From Sanguinoderma infundibulare (taxonomy: Eukaryota; Basidiomycota; Agaricomycetes; Polyporales; Polyporaceae): 64,000 bases of DNA. The DNA is taken from contig JAVLRN010000006.1 in NCBI GenBank assembly GCA_032821775.1, positions 2,170,001 to 2,234,000 on the forward strand. Direction: 5' to 3'. The translations under genes and the position numbers were made by a program. Of this stretch, positions 58,097 through 64,000 are shown piece after piece; the first letter of the stretch is position 1; each line of letters opens with the position of its first letter. Below the pieces are notes generated by a model, which worked only from the letters and a program-made list of their open reading frames with translations, had not been told where the DNA came from and made no database searches.

Positions 58097-59540
58097 ATGC
58101 CCGCGATGCCCTCCTCACTCGTCTTCCCTCCGTCACAACCTAGAGCAACCGCGGCATCGACTCCGGAGGACCTCATCCGCCTTGCCGATCGCTACTCCTC
58201 CGACCTCCCTGCACGCCCCTCGAACCTTCGCACTCGGGAGAATGCAAAGGATGTCATCGTAATCACGGGTACAACAGGAGGATTCGGGTGCGACGTGTTG
58301 GAGCACTTATTGCGCGATGACGAGATCGCGGTCGTGTACGCATTCAATCGGAAGGGCACGAATGCGTTCGCAAGGCAGCGAGCTCGCTTCCGCCAGCACG
58401 GCTACGACGAAGGGCTGTTGGATTTGCCAAAGATGCGGATGGTCGAGGTAGATTTGCAGGCGGCCGGGTATGGTGTCGACTTTGGTCTCCTGGAAGAGAT
58501 TAGGAACTCGGTGACGCACATTATGCACAACGGTGAGCAGTAGCCCGTCGCACTACTACTTGGGTGTTTGCTAACCAGTCTCGATAGCATGGCCAGTCAA
58601 TATGAAAATCGAACTATCCTCGTTTGAAGGCGCCTTGCTGGGCCTCCGCAATCTTCTTGAGCTCGCTCTCTGTTCTCCATACGCTGTGCCTCCAAAGGTC
58701 ATGTTTGTTAGCACCGTCATGGTTTTCATGAGTGAGTACTGGCTCTTCCAGTACCCACAGATTTCTAGTTGACCGTGACATATTTACGCTCAGATCACAA
58801 GCGCACCGAATCATCGGTAGAAGCGGTAGCCGAGCAGCGCGCTCCGCCAACTTCTGCGATTGGGGCCGGTTACACGGAGTCCAAATGGGTCGGAGAAGAG
58901 ATATTGCGCAAGGTTTCTGAACAAACGGAGATCCACACCATGAGCGTGCGACTGGGTCAGGTATGCGGCGACAAACTGGGGCACTGGAACGAGAAGGAGT
59001 GGTTCCCTGCACTGGTGAAGTCAGCGTTGTTCACACGTTGTCTCCCCGGGGACATGAACGAAGTGAGTGTCGTAGTCGGCCTTCTTCAATCGTCACCTCA
59101 TCTTTAACATGCAACAATAGCTCCCGTTCATCCCCAGTCACCCCGCTGCTCGTGCCTTGGTCGAGATGCGCAAGTCGTCGTCGCCGACGTTGTACCTCGT
59201 CCATCCTCATCCCGTCGTTTGGACGCAAATCATAGCGCCGATCGCCGAGGAACTCGATGTCCCTCTCGTCCCGCATTCACAATGGCTCGCAATACTAGAG
59301 AAGGCCGCCGCGGAGAGCTCACCAGACGGGATACGCGCGACTCCAGCATTGCGTCTTCTGGACTACTTCCGCGGTCGAGGCACCTTTGCCACACTGCCAC
59401 GCTTCTGTACTGCACAGGCGGAATTGGCTTCGGGTGAATTGGTGCGTATGCCTGTGGTGGGATCCGAGGAGGCGAAGCGGTGGATGGCCGCATGGCGGGC
59501 ATCCGGATTCTTGCCGAGGCTGCCAGCTGCGAAATTATAG
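58097..59540 (+). CDS. Stand-alone thioester-reductase-type NAD(P)-binding protein
   Basis: An extended short-chain dehydrogenase of the kind that forms the C-terminal reductase domain of fungal adenylate-forming reductases, which release a carrier-bound acyl thioester as aldehyde. ATG 58097 (MPAMPSSLVFPPSQPRAT) opens about 60 residues, then the nucleotide-binding motif VIVITGTTGGFGCDVLEHLL. HIMHNAWPVN is made by an intron joined after HIMHN. VMFVSTVMVFM carries the STV motif, and GYTESKWVGEEIL the YxxxK catalytic pair. VRLGQVCGD and LPFIPSHPAARALVEMRKSS follow, ending PRLPAAKL. Four exons. No adenylation or carrier domain is present upstream, and the own TATA-like tract argues that this is the whole protein, not a truncated exon. 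It may be a free-standing reductase or a relic that still reads open. Confidence 0.8.
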
Positions 59541-59717
59541 GAACTCGTGTGGTGAATCTTCCGCCTCTGTGGCAGCGACCTGAGCGAAGTGAGTAGTATG
59601 TGTTGGAGATTGTATTATGTCAGCGAGCTTGTATTGTGCTCGCGCCCAGGTCTCTCCTGCATTGTCCGGTCTTGTACTGTACATTATGATTTAGAGTCTT
59701 GTTCGTACATGTATTTA

Positions 59718-60518
59718 CAGTGCTTTGCATAATTCCGTGAACACGCGATTTTTTCGACAGGCGTCTAAGCCACCATATTTAGTAGGTATCAGTCACCAGC
59801 GGCTGATGTGACAGTATCCGTCGTCACAGGGCGCGCGCGAGGACCCTCTAGCACACTCGCGCTCCCCGGAAAAACTGTGCGCGAGCCCCAGGAAGAAGCA
59901 TGAGGGCCAAGAGCAAGTAAAAATGTGCAATCGAGCCCATTCCCCTTCCCGCGCGGAACGACTATGCCGCACACAAAACTCTTAGCCTGTTGTTGAGGTT
60001 TCGACTGGTTGAGGGTGCGCCGTGGTCGACCACGCTCTGCACGAACACGCGCGTGACAAGGGACACTCGAGGACTAGTCGCGCGCCAAGAGACGCGTTGT
60101 AGGGACCGAGCACGAAGTGGAGCTCGCAGGAATAGCTTGAAGAATTCGGAGCGCCCTGTTCAGACTTGTATAACCAGCGGGCATGAGGCACCTGCTCATC
60201 GTGAGGCCCCGGATTTAGTTTCCATGATATCAAATTTTGCTGACGTCGCCTCTGCAGGATGGGGACGCATGGCCTGATGGATAGATAGAGGATGCATGTT
60301 GCGGGCATGGTTGAAGCGGGTCAGAGCCTATGAGGCAAGCGACGTTGTGTTTCTTCACATTTACTGAGCAATATCTGATTGAAAGAGACTACAGGAACTC
60401 GGGGGCGAGGGGTGCGCTCTCGAGGGGCCTGAGGCGTTCAGTAGAGCGGTGACCGTGACATCAGAGAATAGGCGCCGAAAGAATTTTCGGCGTGTTCACG
60501 GAATTATGCAAAGCGCTG
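59718..60518. mobile_element. Non-autonomous Tc1/mariner-like element (TIR, TA duplication)
   Basis: The left end CAGTGCTTTGCATAATTCCG starts at 59718, and the right end is its reverse complement with one mismatch over 29 nt, ending at 60518. TA dinucleotides flank both ends, as for Tc1/mariner/pogo insertions, whose ends often begin CAGT. The 801-nt interior codes no transposase, so the element is non-autonomous. It lies between the reductase and oxidoreductase 3' ends. Confidence 0.8.
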
Positions 60519-60723
60519 TAGTACCGCCCACGCGTCGTCCCTCACGCGTTTGCATTCTCCTCCGTTCACTTCCCTCCCGCGCGCCCGTTTTCTCCCACAG
60601 TATGCATTTGTACAGTCTCTGGAGGCATGCATGGTCTATCGAAAGTATAAAAATCCTGCCGCTTAGAACGCTCGCCATTCCACGGTGATAGGACCAAGTC
60701 TGGCATCAGTAAAGCCGGATTTG

Positions 60724-61027
60724 GCTTAACGGCTTAACGGCTTAACAGAAAATGGTCATCCTCCCCCCCCCCGGATTTTGATGGATATCCTGGGCAACCT
60801 TCTACCTCCAACGTGTCGAGGAAACACCTCTTTGTCCCCCGCCGTGTGCCAGTCAGAGTGAGGGGGAGCGACGCTGGTAGAAGGGAGGTGAGTCGTCAGT
60901 GGCGGAACTTATGGGCGCTGAGACCTACTTACGGCTTATCGACTTACAGTACTTAACGGCAGCTTAACGTACTTAACGGTGCTTAATGGCTAACGGTGCT
61001 TAATGGCTCCATTAAGCACCGTTAAGC
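60724..61027. repeat. GCTTAACGG repeat block with terminal inversion and hairpin
   Basis: Both ends carry GCTTAACGG in opposite orientation (60724 on the plus strand; the complement ends at 61027). Variants of CTTAACGG/CTTAATGG recur about ten times, mainly at 60724-60746 and 60950-61007. A perfect inverted repeat, AACGGTGCTTAATGG against CCATTAAGCACCGTT (60992-61006 and 61009-61023), has a 2-nt loop. A 10-nt C tract lies at about 60764. It looks like a small transposon-like element with subterminal repeats, but no target duplication is visible. Confidence 0.6.
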
Positions 61028-61140
61028 AATTTCCGGAAGTACTGATGTCAAGTGGTCGGATGAATTAGGACGAGCACTGCTACAACGACCTATCGTACAC
61101 ACGACCTTCACTTCTCTCTCTCGGGCCCGCGGGCCAGCGA

Positions 61141-62815
61141 TTACTCCTCCGCAACCACGATCACGCACTTGCCAAAGTTCTTCCCGCTCTGCACGTCCAG
61201 GATGCCGTCGCCGGTCTTGTCGAGCCCGACCAGCCTGTGCTCCTTGTACTTGATCTCGCCGCTCGCGATGCGGGGCACGAACGTCGCGTAGAACTCGTCC
61301 GCGTACTTGGCCTGCAGGTCGGTGACGATGAAGCCGTGGATGTGGAGCTGCTTCGCGACGATGCCCATCAGGTTCTTGACCGGGTAGACCTCGCTCGTGT
61401 TGTATCCGCTGATCATCCCGCATTCCTACATACGGAAGGGCAGGCTGTCGTCAGCGAATCGCGAGCCAATCGAGGCGAAACGCAGAGGGAACTCACGATG
61501 AAGCGCGCGCCCGTCGCGGCGTTGTCGATCGCGGCCTCCAGCTGCTCGCCACCAACGTTGTCCCAGTAGCTGCACAAAAGGCAGTCGCCCGTCAGCGTGC
61601 CGAACTCGAACTCGAAGCTGCCACGCCAGATGTGAGCCCCACGTACACGTTGAGCGGCCCCTCTTTCTCGAGGACCTCGGCCGTCTTGCTCGTCTTGTAG
61701 TTGAACGGCACGTCGACGCCGATCGACTTCATGAACGCGACCTTGTCGTCCGAGCCCGCGGAGGCGATCACTTTGAGACCATCGCCCTTTGCGAGCTGTG
61801 CGACGGTGCTATGTCACGGGGAGATCCCAGTCAGATCGCCTCGATCGGATGAGGTGCACGTCACTCACGCTCCGACGACGCCTGCGAGATCACCGCGGAC
61901 GTTAGCAAGCGTACTTCATAATCTCCGGACTCGGACTTACCCGCGCCAGTGCTCACGTACACCGTCTCTCCCTGGAAGTGCAGAACGAGCTTAGTAGAAT
62001 CCTTGGGTTAGTACGGTTGAAAAACGAAGGAGTACCTTCTTAGCGTCAGCATATTCCTTCCAAGCGTGGTATGCGGTCTGCCCTGCACGAGATCTCAATA
62101 CAGCAGCCGCAGTGGGCGAGTTCGACCTGACATACTCACCAGGCATGCCGGCAACGCCAACATATGCCGACCACGGCAGACCGACTTTGTTATCGAGCAC
62201 GCGGAAAGCCCTCGGGTCGACGACGACGTAGTTTTTGAACTCTGCGCAGAATCAGCGAGAGGGCCTCAAAGGGGTTGAAGGGGAAAGAGACGTACGGAAC
62301 AGTCCGTAAAGATGATCGCCGGCTTTCACACTGGGAGAGCCGGAGCGGAGGACAACGCCAACGCCGAAGTTCGCCAGACTGTCATTTGGAAGAACTGTTA
62401 GATAGACAACCGGAGCGCGAGCGTGTCCAGTCCCTTACGGTTCGCCAAGCTTGAACGGTGCCTATAACGCGCACGTTAGCTCCCTGAAGTCAACTTGAAA
62501 AATCGTCAAAAGGAAAGACACTGACGTTATAACTCTTCTTCTCGGGCGCGCGCATCCTGCCTCGCATATACGGATCAATGGAAAGCACGAGGACCTTGAC
62601 GAGAACACCGCCATTGAGCGAGACCGTGTCGAGATCGATGGTCTCGGATTCATCGTAGATCGTCGTCTTCCCGGGAACGGGGTACCCTGTTCAAACGCCA
62701 TGGTCAGCATCGACACATACTAGCACAGGGGTCGTTGAATCGCATCCATCCGCGAAGAGAACATACCAGTGGGAACCTCGTTGAACAAGTAGCGGCCATT
62801 CTTCACGGGAGCCAT
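61141..62815 (-). CDS. Medium-chain dehydrogenase/reductase, alkenal reductase type
   Basis: Zinc-free MDR oxidoreductase of the leukotriene-B4-dehydrogenase / NADP-dependent alkenal double-bond reductase kind, probably cytosolic. ATG 62815 (MAPVKNGRYLFNEVPT) leads to GYPVPGKTTIYDESETIDLD and SIDPYMRGRMR, the hallmark of the family. Next come FGVGVVLRSGSPSVKAGDHL, QTAYHAWKEYADAKK and the cofactor motif GETVYVSTGAGVVGAVTVAQ. GLKVIASAGSDDKVAFMKSI, FNYKTSK and YWDNVGGEQLEAAIDNA follow, and the final exon ECGMISGYNTSEVYPVKNLM ends CVIVVAEE. About eight short exons. Stop TAA at 61141. Substrate unknown; these enzymes reduce alpha,beta-unsaturated carbonyls. Confidence 0.9.
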
Positions 62816-64000
62816 GTTCTTTCAGACGATCTGTCGATAACTTGAACGAGGACAAACTGCAAGATGGGGGGTCGTGCTGTGTTATGGATCGAACTCGATA
62901 CCGACCACGTCGTCCGTCTTATACTCGCACTCAATCACCGAAGCCCGGGATAGGAGGAGGCTCGGGCTTACTCAGCGCGAGTGTCTCTGTTTCGTGAGTT
63001 GGCGTGCATCGGCCCACTGCTTGGTTCATCAATTCCCTCGGGTGCCCGGTTGACGGCCGAATTGAATAGCCGGTCGGAACTGGTTTGAGATGTCACATCC
63101 CCGATCGGCGACATCTCAACTACGGTAGTAATCTCTACCGCCACGCATCCATGTCAGTTAATAAGAAGCAAGTTGACTGGTTTACCTCAAAAAAGTATCA
63201 AGTGCAGTAACATGTCTCTCATCGAGGTCGAGATGTGATGACGTCATGATGTCGCTACGTCCTTCGGGGACTGCCGAAGGTCCATGCGGGCCGCGGCCCA
63301 GTGTCGCCTCAGGCTTCTTGACCAGGCTGGCGGAGTCCACAACGGCGTGGCATTCAAATCCTCAGCCAAGCACCAAGCATTAGCGGCCCGTCTGTTCACG
63401 GATCCTACGTCATCCAGTACTCTTCATATGTAGGTTGACCGTTTCGGTTCTGTCGTCGCTTGTCTGTGTATCGGCAACTGCCGGAGAAACTGACGAGGGC
63501 GCTTCGCTACCTCCTCCCCAGTGCCCGACCAACCCACGAGCCACGATGCTGCCGAAAGATCTCCCCGCCATCGCCGCATCGTCGAGGACCCATGCATGTC
63601 GGCTGGTATCCTCCGTGGCCGTCAGAGTCGATCCGCTGTGCGTATCTGTTAAGATCCTCGTCCCCGCACGACATCCACAAAAGCCCATATATCGTATTAC
63701 GGCGGCACAGAAAATCGATAACTTTGGAGAAGCTCGCTGGGGTCGTTGCAAGGGAAGGTCGGTACGCACCCATCGTTCGAAACTGGGAAGGCCAGCTAAC
63801 CAGTTTGAGTGCTTCTAGGTTGGCTCGCCCGCCATTACATCTGACGAGAGGCGGCTCATGAACACCTGGGGTCGATGTGCGATCGGGCTGCTTCGGCCCA
63901 TGTCGATTCAAGTGCTGGGATCGTGTGCTTCTGCGATCAGATCCTCGCCTTGTTCATCGGTTTGACAGGCGTTTCTGGGACTGAGAATGATTCTTGGTGG
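62816..64000. other. Right end, no gene recognised
   Basis: Contains the oxidoreductase promoter, a TGACGTCA octamer at 63239, and overlapping frames of 119-134 codons on both strands at 63.4-63.9 kb that compete with each other and carry no domain. A gene continuing beyond the window cannot be excluded. Confidence 0.4.
63239..63246. promoter_or_regulatory. CRE/ATF-like palindrome TGACGTCA
   Basis: Third perfect octamer of the window, 424 nt upstream of the MDR oxidoreductase ATG. Confidence 0.3.

Noticed and set aside
63410..63911. Several competing frames near the right edge
   Set aside because: Frames of 119-134 codons overlap on both strands with no motif favouring any of them.

Overview
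The window is nuclear DNA from a filamentous basidiomycete, most likely an Agaricomycete of the polypore type. The evidence is GC-rich coding sequence, genes broken by many introns of about 48-60 nt with GT(G/A)AGT or GTACGT donors, and families typical of these fungi: F-box proteins, a DUF6534-type membrane protein, multi-exon cytochrome P450s, an orphan adenylate-reductase-type reductase domain and a tandem-DH Rho1 GEF. There is no operon structure, CRISPR array or rRNA. All gene models are hand-spliced by following reading frames across GT..AG introns, so internal exon edges are approximate where I say so.

Layout. 1-5 kb: 3' end of an unidentified gene, an F-box protein and the snRNA/snoRNA cap hypermethylase TGS1. 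5.4-10 kb: a complete 10-exon P450 and a tandem BTB/POZ protein. 10-17.4 kb: a housekeeping cluster of mitochondrial GatA amidase, ribosome-biogenesis WD40 protein MAK11 (head-to-head with GatA) and the G-patch splicing protein GPATCH1. 17.8-20.8 kb: a frameshifted F-box relic, a tRNA-like Pol III unit and gene-poor DNA. 20.9-28.3 kb: an amino-acid permease, an HMG-box factor, a P450 pseudogene and a short Lys/Ser-Pro-rich protein. 28.8-37 kb: a large Rho GEF (DEP, two DH, PH, CNH), head-to-head with a Trm140/METTL2-type tRNA m3C methyltransferase. 38-46 kb: a secreted class 3 lipase, a decayed WD40 region and a secreted GH5 glucanase with a Ser/Leu/Pro/Val repeat tail. 46.4-53 kb: a DUF6534-like membrane protein and an 857-residue secreted His-rich repeat protein. 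53.2-64 kb: lanosterol synthase (ERG7) with a TIR element in a 1.1 kb intron, a stand-alone thioester-reductase-type protein, two repeat elements, a medium-chain oxidoreductase, and about 1.2 kb without a recognisable gene.

How they relate. Most genes act independently. Several link loosely to wall and surface biology: the Rho1 GEF (wall integrity signalling), the GH5 glucanase (wall glucan), the lipase and the His-rich protein (both secreted). ERG7 makes the sterol backbone; the P450 and the two oxidoreductases are typical secondary-metabolism or detoxification genes but do not form a convincing cluster. The most novel items are the His-rich secreted repeat protein at 50-52.7 kb and three short inverted-repeat elements at 54.1, 59.7 and 60.7 kb.
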